Source: Coriobacteriaceae bacterium
GTDB lineage: Bacteria; Actinomycetota; Coriobacteriia; Coriobacteriales; UMGS124
Direction of reading: 5' to 3'
DNA length: 14,894 bases
Assembly (NCBI GenBank): GCA_019420325.1
Contig: JAHZHK010000009.1
Location: 1-14,894 of the forward strand
Below are positions 1-6,120 of this stretch, one piece after another. A program made the position numbers and the translations under genes. A model generated the notes under the pieces. The model did no database searches. It saw only the letters and a list, made by a program, of their open reading frames with translations, and had not been told where the DNA came from. Numbering within the stretch: the stretch's first letter is position 1; each line of letters opens with the position of its first letter.

Positions 1-414
1 CATCTCGTCAGCCTGAGCCTGAGCCTGAGCCGTGATGTCAGCCTTGACCTGCTCACCAGCGCGACGAGCCTCGTCGACAATGCCGGCAGCCTCGCGACGA
101 GCGTCAGCGAGCTGCTTCTTGTACTCCTCGAGGGAGCGCTGGGCTTCAATCTTGGCAGCCTCAGCCTCATCGAGGTTGTTCTTGATGGTCTCCTGACGCT
201 TGTCGAGCATGCCGACAATCATCGGCCAAGCAAACTTGGCAAGAACCACCCAGATAACCAGGAAGGCAATGAGGGCAGGAATGAACTCAGAAAGGTTGGG
301 AATCAGGATGCCGATACCCAGATCAGAGTTTTCCTCTGCAAGAGCGAGCGAGGGGGCAGCCAGGGCAACGGCACCAGCAGCGAGTGCCGCAGCACCGTTT
401 TTGCAATTGCTCAT
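1..414 (-). CDS. atpF: F1Fo ATP synthase subunit b (partial, 3' end outside window)
   Basis: The first 138 codons of the subunit b gene run in frame to window position 1, where they are cut. Subunit b is the membrane-anchored peripheral stalk that ties Fo subunit a to the F1 head. Residues about 1-31 look like a signal peptide: a short charged start, an Ala-rich hydrophobic core and a possible cleavage site after SLALA, before EENSD. A second hydrophobic helix follows (about 44-62, ending near the family-typical FAWP). From about residue 70 there is a long charged Ala/Glu/Lys/Arg helix, with LDEAEAAK and EEYKKQLADARREA, as expected of the dimerising stalk. A strong GGAGGTGA Shine-Dalgarno sits just upstream of the ATG. 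The gene follows atpE by about 53 bp and is in the same operon. The extra N-terminal hydrophobic stretch is unlike the E. coli protein. The family call is secure. Confidence 0.95.
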   Translation of the reverse strand, partial: MSNCKNGAAALAAGAVALAAPSLALAEENSDLGIGILIPNLSEFIPALIAFLVIWVVLAKFAWPMIVGMLDKRQETIKNNLDEAEAAKIEAQRSLEEYKKQLADARREAAGIVDEARRAGEQVKADITAQAQAQADEM

Positions 415-467
415 TGACTCACCTCCATCGTGTTTCGAAGTTTCCGACATTCAGGTAAAAGAATTAC

Positions 468-659
468 TTACTTAATGAGGGCAACAACGAAGCCGATGAG
501 TGCAAGAGCCTCGACGAAGGCGGCGCCCAGAATGAAGACGGTGAACAGACGACCCTGAACCTCGGGCTGGCGAGCCATACCAGTGGCAGCGCCGTAAGCA
601 GCCAGACCAATGCCGAGGCCGGCACCGATAACACCGAGACCATAACCGATAACGCCCAT
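468..659 (-). CDS. atpE: F1Fo ATP synthase subunit c
   Basis: This 63-residue, two-helix hydrophobic protein forms the rotating ring of Fo. Helix 1 has the glycine-zipper GAGLGIG (residues 12-18). The polar loop carries the conserved Arg-Gln-Pro (30-32) that contacts the F1 central stalk. Helix 2 carries the ion-binding carboxylate Glu50, 18 residues after the loop proline, the same spacing as Asp61 in E. coli. Glu50 is followed by Ala rather than the Ser/Thr of Na+-type rings, so proton coupling is the more likely reading. AGGAGG lies about 5 bases before the ATG. The protein is shorter than the E. coli one (79 aa) because helix 1 begins at the start codon. It lies between atpB (148-bp structured gap upstream) and atpF. 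Confidence 0.97.
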   Translation of the reverse strand: MGVIGYGLGVIGAGLGIGLAAYGAATGMARQPEVQGRLFTVFILGAAFVEALALIGFVVALIK

Positions 660-680
660 GATTCCTCCTAAAAGGACGGC

Positions 681-780
681 CGCCCAGCCCTATGCTGGGC
701 GAATACCTACAGAAAACACTCCTATGTCATCGGCTGCGTTTTGCAACCGAAGTGACCAACCAAAACCGGCGCGATGCCGG
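681..780 (-). promoter_or_regulatory. Cluster of three stem-loops between atpB and atpE
   Basis: Three hairpins lie in the 148-bp atpB-atpE gap, read on the minus strand. The first (780-766) is CCGGC, loop ATCGC, GCCGG, directly followed by TTTT, like a weak terminator. The second (750-730) is an 8-bp stem TCGGTTGC/GCAGCCGA with one wobble and a 5-base loop. The third (701-681) is a perfect 8-bp stem CGCCCAGC/GCTGGGCG with a 5-base loop, ending about 15 bases before the atpE Shine-Dalgarno. Structured leaders ahead of atpE are known to raise subunit c output in E. coli. A similar or mRNA-processing role here is inference. Confidence 0.55.
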
Positions 781-807
781 GCAGAACAATGAACCTTGAG
801 TCGAGGC

Positions 808-1593
808 TTAGTGCTCAGACTCAGCGAGCTGCACGTACACGGCGGAAAGAACCGTGAAGACGTAGGCCTGGATGACGGCCACGACGAGCTCGATGGCGTA
901 GACAACCGTGAGGATGGCAATCCACACGATGCTTGCCAGACCAACGGGGTTGCCAGCGCTGATGAGCACGCCGAAGAAGCTGCTCGTCAGAATCGCGAAG
1001 GCCGCAAGGCAGATGTGGCCGGCGAACATGTTGGCGAAGAGTCGGACGGCGAGGGTGACGAGGCGCAGGAACGTGGAGAAGGCCTCGATGACGCCGACCA
1101 GAACGTTGATCGGGAAGGCAACGCCAGCAGGAGCAAGGGACTTGATATAGCCCAGAGCACCCATGTGCTTGACGGCGACACGGATGAAATACACAAAAGA
1201 GCACAGAGCGAGTGCCACGGTGACGCCGATGGTGCCCGTACCAGGCTTGCAGCCGGGGATAACACCGACGATGTCGTTGAAGAGGATGAAGAAGAACACG
1301 GTAAGCAGGAACGGACCGTGCTTGTCAGCCGTCTTGCCCAGGTTGCCCTTGAGGATGTCCTCACGGACGTACTCAACCACGTACTCAACACCGTTCACAA
1401 AGCGGCCACGGGGAACCAGCGACAGACGGCCCCTAGCTGCAAAGAGCACAACCAGCATAAGAACGATGGCGACGCACATCCAGAAGATGTACTGGGTCAG
1501 GCCGGCCTGGCCGCCGCCCACAATGAAGCGTGGGAGGAACTCATGAACGACCTCGTTGATTTCCTCACTGATGCTCGCGAGTAACTCTTCCAT
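808..1593 (-). CDS. atpB: F1Fo ATP synthase subunit a
   Basis: This 261-residue polytopic membrane protein forms the stator ion channel of Fo. The essential arginine is Arg184 in the diagnostic segment RLFANMFAGH, equivalent to Arg210 in E. coli RLFGNMYAGE. Another family landmark is FNDIVGVIPG at about 105-114. The last helix carries Gln242 (E. coli Gln252). The pair that is Glu219/His245 in E. coli appears swapped here as His193/Glu235, judged by spacing from Arg184 and Gln242. The C terminus ends SEH, much like E. coli SEEH. A GAGGAG Shine-Dalgarno stands 6 bases before the ATG. The gene starts 18 bp after the AtpI-like gene and is followed by the structured gap before atpE. Confidence 0.97.
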   Translation of the reverse strand: MEELLASISEEINEVVHEFLPRFIVGGGQAGLTQYIFWMCVAIVLMLVVLFAARGRLSLVPRGRFVNGVEYVVEYVREDILKGNLGKTADKHGPFLLTVFFFILFNDIVGVIPGCKPGTGTIGVTVALALCSFVYFIRVAVKHMGALGYIKSLAPAGVAFPINVLVGVIEAFSTFLRLVTLAVRLFANMFAGHICLAAFAILTSSFFGVLISAGNPVGLASIVWIAILTVVYAIELVVAVIQAYVFTVLSAVYVQLAESEH

Positions 1594-1611
1594 CTATATC
1601 TCCTCACACGT

Positions 1612-1899
1612 CTACGGACGAGGTTTGCGACCGTATAGGACGACACTTACAACCGTCGCAGCAAGGAACGCCGCAACCAGCACGCACGCGAAAAGGAAGA
1701 GCTCCTCGCGTATCGCGACGTAGGCTACCAGTACCGACACGGCAATGACAACCACAGAAACGCAAGCGGCACCTACGAGCCGAAGAATGGAGCCGTCGCG
1801 CTTCTTCTTCGACACCGCCAGGCCAACGGCATAAGGAGCCGAACTCGCCACGCCTGCCAACAGTGCGCAGACAACGGCAACCACTGTATGCTCCACCAA
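1612..1899 (-). CDS. Small AtpI-like membrane protein at head of ATP synthase operon
   Basis: A 95-residue protein with three predicted hydrophobic helices (about 4-28, 40-64 and 67-89), separated by a basic loop SKKKRDG (30-36), and with a basic C terminus. It stands where atpI usually lies, directly before atpB and 18 bp from it. AtpI proteins are poorly conserved membrane proteins linked to c-ring assembly or Mg2+ supply. There is no strong sequence signature, so the call rests on position, size and topology. The best start is TTG at 1899, with AAAGG 8 bases upstream; GTG at 1896 is the alternative. An ATG at 1906 opens a different, non-hydrophobic frame and is rejected. Confidence 0.6.
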   Translation of the reverse strand: MVEHTVVAVVCALLAGVASSAPYAVGLAVSKKKRDGSILRLVGAACVSVVVIAVSVLVAYVAIREELFLFACVLVAAFLAATVVSVVLYGRKPRP

Positions 1900-1938
1900 C
1901 CATCACGCCTTTCCGCTGTGCCGAAACGCCAAGGCAGA

Positions 1939-1967
1939 ATGCTAGCCTCTCTACCGCCTTCAGGCAA
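1939..1967 (-). promoter_or_regulatory. Candidate sigma-70-type promoter of the ATP synthase operon
   Basis: On the minus strand TTGCCT (1967-1962) and TAGCAT (1944-1939) are separated by exactly 17 bases. Each matches the -35 or -10 consensus at 4 of 6 positions. Transcription would begin near 1932, about 33 bases before the TTG start of the AtpI-like gene. It lies immediately downstream of the terminator of the preceding operon, as expected for a new transcription unit. Confidence 0.5.
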
Positions 1968-1970
1968 TCA

Positions 1971-2010
1971 AAAAAACGGCAAATTCAGCCATCTTTGAGG
2001 TAGTTTGCCC
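1971..2010 (-). terminator. Rho-independent terminator of the rpiB/deaminase operon
   Basis: Read on the minus strand, GGCAAA (2009-2004) pairs with TTTGCC (1983-1978) around a 20-base interval that contains a further CC/GG pair. A run GTTTTTTT follows (1977-1970). It lies about 40 bases after the deaminase stop codon. The stem is short and the loop long, but the T-run and position are right. Confidence 0.65.
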
Positions 2011-2047
2011 GAATTCAACACAAACCACCGCATGACCCATTTCGAGT

Positions 2048-2518
2048 CTATAGGGCCTTATCCTCGTATTTCTCTACAACGACCCCAGCTTCATGCAAAA
2101 GGGAGGTTGAAAGTTCGTCAGGGTAGGACTCTCGAAACACGATTCGCTTGACGCCGGCGTTGATGAGCATCTTGGCACACTGCACACACGGGTACGTTGT
2201 GCAGTAGAGCGTGGAGCCATCTTGGGCCACACCGCCGTGGCGCGCGGCCTGGATGATGGCATTCTGCTCACCGTGGAGGCCTCGGCACAGCTCGTGCTTG
2301 GTGCCGCTGGGAATGTTGAGCTCAGTACGCAGGCAACCTCGCGTAAGACAGTGTTCGATACCGCGCGGCACCCCGTTGTATCCCGTTGCAAGAATCCGGT
2401 GATCGTTGCTCACAAGAACGGCACCGACGTGGCGGCGCAGGCACGTGGAGCGCGTGGCCGCAACGTCGGCAATCTGCATGAAGTACTCGTCCCAGCTGGG
2501 ACGCTTGTCGCACGCCAT
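2048..2518 (-). CDS. dCMP deaminase family protein (ComEB-like zinc nucleotide deaminase)
   Basis: A 156-residue cytosolic deaminase expected to convert dCMP to dUMP, feeding dTMP synthesis. The zinc site is plain: His82-Gly-Glu84 (HGEQNAI), with Glu84 the proton shuttle, and Cys111/Cys114 in TTYPCVQCAK. The N-terminal segment RPSWDEYFMQIADVAATRSTC with GAVLVSNDHRILATGYNG is typical of dCMP deaminase/ComEB proteins rather than cytidine or tRNA deaminases. Extra Cys/His residues (about 56-62 and 75-78) resemble the second, structural metal site seen in this subfamily. It follows rpiB by 6 bp and is presumably co-transcribed and coupled to it; the Shine-Dalgarno (AAGG) lies inside the end of rpiB. 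The functional subclass was not tested beyond motifs. Confidence 0.92.
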   Translation of the reverse strand: MACDKRPSWDEYFMQIADVAATRSTCLRRHVGAVLVSNDHRILATGYNGVPRGIEHCLTRGCLRTELNIPSGTKHELCRGLHGEQNAIIQAARHGGVAQDGSTLYCTTYPCVQCAKMLINAGVKRIVFRESYPDELSTSLLHEAGVVVEKYEDKAL

Positions 2519-2524
2519 AATGCC

Positions 2525-3073
2525 TTATGCCTTGTCGACGGGTCCGAGCTTGGCCTCGACAGCCTTGTCGAGGTTTTCGGCAAGCGAGGAGCGCAGCGGC
2601 GTGACGTGGGGATGAGCCTTCTCGGCCACCTTGCCAGCAAGGTCGAGCTCCATGATCTTGGCAACGCGACCCGCATGGCGGCCGCCCTCGAACTCTGCGA
2701 CAAGGAAGACCTTGAGAATGCGCTCGTTCTCCTCAAGGGAGACGAAGCGGCCGGACAGGGCGATGACGTTGCCGTCGTTGTGACGACGGAACAGCTCGGC
2801 GAACTCGGGGCTCGTGATGCTGGCAGCGCGGACGCCGGCCACCTTGTCGGCCGCAACCGCCATGCCGATGCCAGTGCCGCACACAAGCACGCCCTTGTCA
2901 GCCTCGCCTGCGGCGACGGCCTTGCCTACCGCCACGGCGTAATCGGGATAGTCAACGCGCTCAGCGTTATCGGGACCCAAGTCGATGACCTCATGGCCCA
3001 GCGACTGCAGGAAAGGCACAAGCGCTGCCTTCTGCTCGTATCCTGCATGGTCCGAAGCGATGGCAATGCGCAT
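2525..3073 (-). CDS. rpiB: Ribose-5-phosphate isomerase B
   Basis: RpiB interconverts ribose 5-phosphate and ribulose 5-phosphate in the pentose phosphate pathway, in the cytosol. Recognisable motifs: SDHAGYE (7-13), DYPDYA (41-46), the catalytic CGTGIGM with Cys65, RHNDGNVIALSGR (97-109) with His98, and the phosphate-binding EGGRH (129-134). The protein has 182 residues, about 30 longer than the typical 149-aa enzyme. The excess is a charged C-terminal tail from about residue 146, with no recognised domain. RpiB-like enzymes can also act on allose or galactose phosphates, but a lone rpiB next to a nucleotide gene fits the ribose role. AGGGAG lies 8 bases before the ATG. Confidence 0.93.
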   Translation of the reverse strand: MRIAIASDHAGYEQKAALVPFLQSLGHEVIDLGPDNAERVDYPDYAVAVGKAVAAGEADKGVLVCGTGIGMAVAADKVAGVRAASITSPEFAELFRRHNDGNVIALSGRFVSLEENERILKVFLVAEFEGGRHAGRVAKIMELDLAGKVAEKAHPHVTPLRSSLAENLDKAVEAKLGPVDKA

Positions 3074-3110
3074 GGTGTTCTCCCTTTCCTTGGCAACAAT
3101 AGGCTGAATA

Positions 3111-3140
3111 ACTATACCGCCCGATACCAGCTTCTGGCTA
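3111..3140 (-). promoter_or_regulatory. Candidate promoter of rpiB
   Basis: On the minus strand the -10 box TATAGT (3116-3111, 5 of 6 consensus) is preceded after 18 bases by TAGCCA (3140-3135, 4 of 6). The start of transcription would fall near 3104, giving a leader of about 30 bases before the rpiB ATG. No terminator with a T-run is seen between the preceding ABC ATPase gene and this promoter, so read-through is possible. Confidence 0.5.
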
Positions 3141-3184
3141 CCCCGTCGCGCATCCGCAGGGTAACCATAAGGTCGAGGGTCTAC

Positions 3185-3955
3185 CTAGTCCTCGGCGCGG
3201 CTCAGAAACTCGCGGACGAAATCGGTCTTGGGGTTGGCAAGCACCTGGTCAGGCGAACCCTCTTCGGCGATGCTGCCATCGTAGAGGAACGCCACGCGGT
3301 CGGAGACGTCACGGGCAAAACCCATCTCATGCGTGACGATGCCCACGGCCATGCCCTGGCTCGACAGACGACGGATAAGGTCGCGCATGTCAGCCGTAAG
3401 CTTGGGGTCGAGAGCCGAGGTTGCCTCATCAAAGTAGATAACGTCGGGGCGCATGCACAGGGCGCGCGCGATGGCCACGCGTTGCTGCTGGCCGCCCGAA
3501 AGCTGGCAGGGCACCTTGTCGGCATGCTCGGCGAGACCGAGCTGGGCAAGAAGCTCGCGCGCCTCGCCCTCGACCTCGTCGCGGCTGCGACGCTGGACGC
3601 GCACAGGGGCATCGGTCACGTTCTTGAGCACTGTCATGTGCGGGAAGAGGTTGTAGTTCTGGAACACCAGGCCGAACTTCATGCGCGCCTGAGCCATGGC
3701 AGCCTTGGTGTAGGCTGCTTTGCCTTCGGTGGAAGAGGCAGCACCGCAAACCTCGAGGTCGCCGTATCCAAAAGAGCCGCCGTCGAACGTGTCGAGCAGC
3801 GTCAGACAGCGCAGAAGCGTGGACTTGCCTGCGCCCGAGGGACCGATAAGGGTCACGACTTCGCCGGGATCGATGTGAAAGTCGACGTCATGCAGGACCT
3901 CGCGCCCGTTGAACGATTTGCGTACGTGCGCAGCGTAAACGGCAGGTTTAGTCAT
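3185..3955 (-). CDS. Polar amino-acid ABC transporter ATP-binding protein (operon 1)
   Basis: A 256-residue cytosolic ATPase subunit of a GlnQ/HisP-type importer. Seen motifs: Walker A GPSGAGKST (38-46), Q-loop Gln99 in VFQNYNLFPH, signature LSGGQQQR (152-159), Walker B VIYFDEATSALDP with Asp176-Glu177, and switch His209 in THEMGFAR. The usual DEPTSALD reads DEATSALD. THEMGFA is characteristic of the polar amino-acid family. A longer insert (about 68-92) between Walker A and the Q-loop is less usual. The ATG lies 8 bp inside the end of the permease gene, so translation is likely coupled. It is the last gene of the binding protein-permease-ATPase operon. The exact amino-acid substrate cannot be read from the sequence. 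Confidence 0.95.
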   Translation of the reverse strand: MTKPAVYAAHVRKSFNGREVLHDVDFHIDPGEVVTLIGPSGAGKSTLLRCLTLLDTFDGGSFGYGDLEVCGAASSTEGKAAYTKAAMAQARMKFGLVFQNYNLFPHMTVLKNVTDAPVRVQRRSRDEVEGEARELLAQLGLAEHADKVPCQLSGGQQQRVAIARALCMRPDVIYFDEATSALDPKLTADMRDLIRRLSSQGMAVGIVTHEMGFARDVSDRVAFLYDGSIAEEGSPDQVLANPKTDFVREFLSRAED

Positions 3956-4601
3956 GGTAGTAAGCCAGCTTCTTCTCGACGCGGTTCAGGATGGCAGTAA
4001 TAACCAGGCAGATAACCCAGTACAGGCCTGCGGAAATGGCAAACGGAATCATGTTGCGCTGGCTTGCGACCAGTGCCTTGGCCTCGGTGAACATCTCGGC
4101 GACACCGATGGAGAAGGCAAGCGAGGTGTCTTTGACCAGCGTGATGATCTCGTTGCCCATGGCAGGCATGATGCGCTTGATGACCTGGGGCAAGATGATG
4201 TGGAAAAATGCCTGGCACTTGGAGTAGCCCAGAACCTCGGCCGCCTCATACTGGCCTTGCGGGATGGACTGGATGCCGCTGCGGTAGATTTCAGCGAAGT
4301 AGGCGGCGTAGTTGAGAATGAAGGCGATGATGCACGCCGTGAACTTGAAGCCCGAGCCCGTCTGGATGTTGAAGACGTAGTAGGGCATGAAGTACACCGC
4401 GAACATCTGCAACATGAGCGGGGTGCCGCGCATGACGGAGATGTAGAACTGCGCCAGAAGCGCTAGCGGCTTGAACTTGCTCAAGCGCGCAAGGGCCACC
4501 GGGATACCCAGCGGTATGGCGCCTACGATCGTCAGGGCAAATATGGCCATGCTCATGCCGAGACCCTCGACAAGCAGGTTGAACATCGTTGAGATTTCCA
4601 C
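3948..4601 (-). CDS. Polar amino-acid ABC transporter permease (operon 1)
   Basis: A 217-residue HisM/GlnP-type inner-membrane permease with about five hydrophobic helices. The EAA loop that docks on the ATPase is at about 119-140 (EAAEVLGYSKCQAFFH, then LPQ). VMRGTPLMLQ (57-66) and GNEIITLVKDTSL (149-161) are other family landmarks. The start is GTG at 4601, supported by GAGGTG 7 bases upstream; no better in-frame start was seen. It overlaps the ATPase gene by 8 bp and lies 148 bp after the binding-protein gene, with a strong hairpin in between. Confidence 0.95.
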   Translation of the reverse strand: MEISTMFNLLVEGLGMSMAIFALTIVGAIPLGIPVALARLSKFKPLALLAQFYISVMRGTPLMLQMFAVYFMPYYVFNIQTGSGFKFTACIIAFILNYAAYFAEIYRSGIQSIPQGQYEAAEVLGYSKCQAFFHIILPQVIKRIMPAMGNEIITLVKDTSLAFSIGVAEMFTEAKALVASQRNMIPFAISAGLYWVICLVITAILNRVEKKLAYYHD

Positions 4602-4650
4602 TGGGCAGCACCTCGCTGTCTATGCGCAGAGCGCATTCCTGACACAAAGG

Positions 4651-4684
4651 GGCGTCCCCGACCACACCCATGGCCGGAGACGCC
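4651..4684 (-). terminator. Stem-loop between binding protein and permease genes, operon 1 (attenuator or 3' stabiliser)
   Basis: On the minus strand GGCGTCTCCGGCC pairs with GGTCGGGGACGCC over 13 bp, with two G-U wobbles and an 8-base loop. It is followed by CCTTTGTGTC, a poor U-tract. It lies in the middle of an operon, after the binding protein and before the permease. Such hairpins often protect or partly terminate the message so that the binding protein is made in excess of the membrane parts. The same arrangement occurs in operon 2. Confidence 0.65.
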
Positions 4685-4749
4685 GTGATAATTGAAGCAT
4701 ACCGCACCCGACGGGCGCTGGATGCGAGAACGATCGTCTTGCAGGGGCC

Positions 4750-5895
4750 TTACTTCGCCTGGGCCAGGCAATCCTCAACGGCCGTGAAGATGGCCTTGGA
4801 GGTGACGGTGGCGCCGGAGACGGCGTCGACGCCCTCGGTGCCGTTGGCGGCCACGATGGCATCAGGCAGCTGCTCGATGGCCTTGGAGCCGATGCCCTGG
4901 GTCTCGGAGTTGTCGCCGACGGTGACCTCGGAGACCTTGCCACCCTCGACCTTGACGGTCACGGGCACCTTGCCGCCGATGCCCTTGCCCTCGGCGGTGT
5001 ACTCGCCGTCCTTGAGGCCGGCAGCCTCGGCGCCGTCGGCGGCCTTTTCGTCCTTGCCAAGGCACCAAGCGGTGAAGTCAACGCCCTGGTCGGCGTACTT
5101 CTTGCAAAGCTCCTCGACGGTGCCGTCCTCGGCGAGGGCCTTGAGGTCCTCCTCGACCTTGGCGGCGAGGGCCTCGTTGCCCTTGGCGAAGCCCACGGCG
5201 TAGTGCTCGGAGTTCAGAGCCTGGGGGATGATGATGAACTCGTCGGCCTTGTCACCGATCTGGAAGACAGCGATGGGGTAATCGAGCGCAACGGCGTCGT
5301 ACTCGCCCATCGACAGGCTCATGAAGGCGGTGTTGTAGTCGGGAAGAGTCTCGAGCTTGGCAAAAGAGGCACCCAGCTCAGCCTGGTCGCCGCCCTCGGA
5401 CAGAAGGTTCAGGGCTGCGGAGTCGGCCTGCGTGACCACGTTCTTGCCAGCAAGGTCAGCAAGCTTGGCGATGCCGGAATCGGCCTTCACAACGACAACC
5501 TGGCGGTTCTCCATGTACGGGGCGGTGAAGGCGTAGTCGTCCTCGCGGCCCTCAATGGTGAAGCCGTTCCAGATGCAGGTGATCTGGCCGGAGTTGAGCA
5601 GGGCATCCTTGGCGTCCCAGGCGATGGGCTCGTACTTGACCTCCCAGCCCTCCTTCTCGCAGACGGCGGCGGCAAGGTCGAGGTCGAAGCCGGTGTAGTT
5701 GCCGTCATCGCCCACATAACCGTAAGGCGGGAAATCCTGGTCGAAACCAACGATGAAGGGGCCGTCAAGCTTGACCTCAGCGGCCTCTTCCTTCTTATCT
5801 TCAGCAAAAGCCAGGCCTGCGCCGAATGCGGTCATGGCGCACAGGGCGGCAGCGGAAACAGCGAACTGGCGACGGGTCATACCGGACTTGAACAT
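4750..5895 (-). CDS. Amino-acid binding protein fused to an FMN-binding domain (operon 1)
   Basis: A 381-residue exported protein with two modules. Residues 1-31 form a signal with a twin-arginine motif (TRRQF, 7-11), an Ala-rich core and a likely cleavage site after AFA; there is no lipobox cysteine. Residues about 45-275 are a family-3 solute-binding domain: FDQDFPPYGY (51-60), GFDLDLA (69-75), the ligand carboxylate-binding Arg117 in EGREDDYAFTAPY, and Asp205 in the second lobe. After an Ala/Asp/Glu-rich linker, residues 294-381 are an FMN_bind domain. It carries DAVSGATVTS (357-366), the motif in which an ApbE-type flavin transferase attaches FMN through phosphoester to Thr363. Shine-Dalgarno AGAGGA lies 7 bases before the ATG; Met6 is an alternative start. 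It is the first gene of operon 1. The ligand is not identifiable. Flavinylation is inferred from the motif, and no apbE gene is in this window. Confidence 0.92.
   Translation of the reverse strand: MFKSGMTRRQFAVSAAALCAMTAFGAGLAFAEDKKEEAAEVKLDGPFIVGFDQDFPPYGYVGDDGNYTGFDLDLAAAVCEKEGWEVKYEPIAWDAKDALLNSGQITCIWNGFTIEGREDDYAFTAPYMENRQVVVVKADSGIAKLADLAGKNVVTQADSAALNLLSEGGDQAELGASFAKLETLPDYNTAFMSLSMGEYDAVALDYPIAVFQIGDKADEFIIIPQALNSEHYAVGFAKGNEALAAKVEEDLKALAEDGTVEELCKKYADQGVDFTAWCLGKDEKAADGAEAAGLKDGEYTAEGKGIGGKVPVTVKVEGGKVSEVTVGDNSETQGIGSKAIEQLPDAIVAANGTEGVDAVSGATVTSKAIFTAVEDCLAQAK
4753..5016 (-). repeat. FMN-binding domain coding repeat, copy 1 (inverted relative to copy 2)
   Basis: This segment encodes residues 294-381 of the operon 1 binding protein. 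It is a near-identical inverted copy of the segment at 6952-7215. The 88-residue products differ at 10 positions. Within it, 4772-4898 is identical base for base, as an inverted repeat, to 7070-7196 (127 bp without a mismatch, by my reading). The solute-binding parts of the two genes are not noticeably alike at DNA level, so the similarity is confined to this module. Confidence 0.9.
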
Positions 5896-6120
5896 GTGAC
5901 CATCCTCTCGACGGCTTCAAGCGTGTCCGCGCCGAAGCACTTTAGTTTGGTGGAGTACACCATAACGCAAAACGGCGGCGTTTAATACGCTGGAGTGAAA
6001 AATTTCGGCTTTCGTCCGCATAAACCCCCGTTTGCGCACTTTTCGTACATATCGGAAACGCGCGAGGGATATAGTGTCTTCATAGCACGTCGCAATTTGT
6101 CAACCTAAGGAGATATCGCC
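5896..6120. promoter_or_regulatory. Shared divergent control region of the two ABC transporter operons
   Basis: The 225 bp between the two binding-protein start codons must hold both promoters. For the plus strand a clear -10 box TATAGT is at 6070-6075 with no good -35 (about ACATAT at 6047). This predicts a start near 6082 and a leader of about 39 bases to ATG 6121, which has AAGGAG 8 bases upstream. On the minus strand TATTAA (5986-5981) is a possible -10, but no convincing -35 was found. A small palindrome AAACG-GCGG-CGTTT lies at 5970-5983 and overlaps that region, so it may be an operator. The regulator is unknown. Confidence 0.5.

Noticed and set aside
681..701. The hairpin upstream of atpE as an intrinsic terminator
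   Set aside because: No T-run follows directly and the essential atpE and atpF genes lie downstream; it is better read as a leader structure.
796..1584. Plus-strand 262-codon frame opposite atpB
   Set aside because: Antisense to an unmistakable subunit a gene; an acidic, His-rich translation with no family signature.
2222..4000. A 592-codon plus-strand open frame spanning the deaminase, rpiB and ABC ATPase genes
   Set aside because: It is antisense to three clear genes with intact motifs. Its translation is low-complexity, His/Arg/Gly/Ala-rich and without domains, as expected of a GC-rich shadow frame.
5203..5985. Plus-strand 260-codon frame opposite the operon 1 binding protein
   Set aside because: Shadow of a strongly codon-biased gene, and its end runs into the divergent promoter region.
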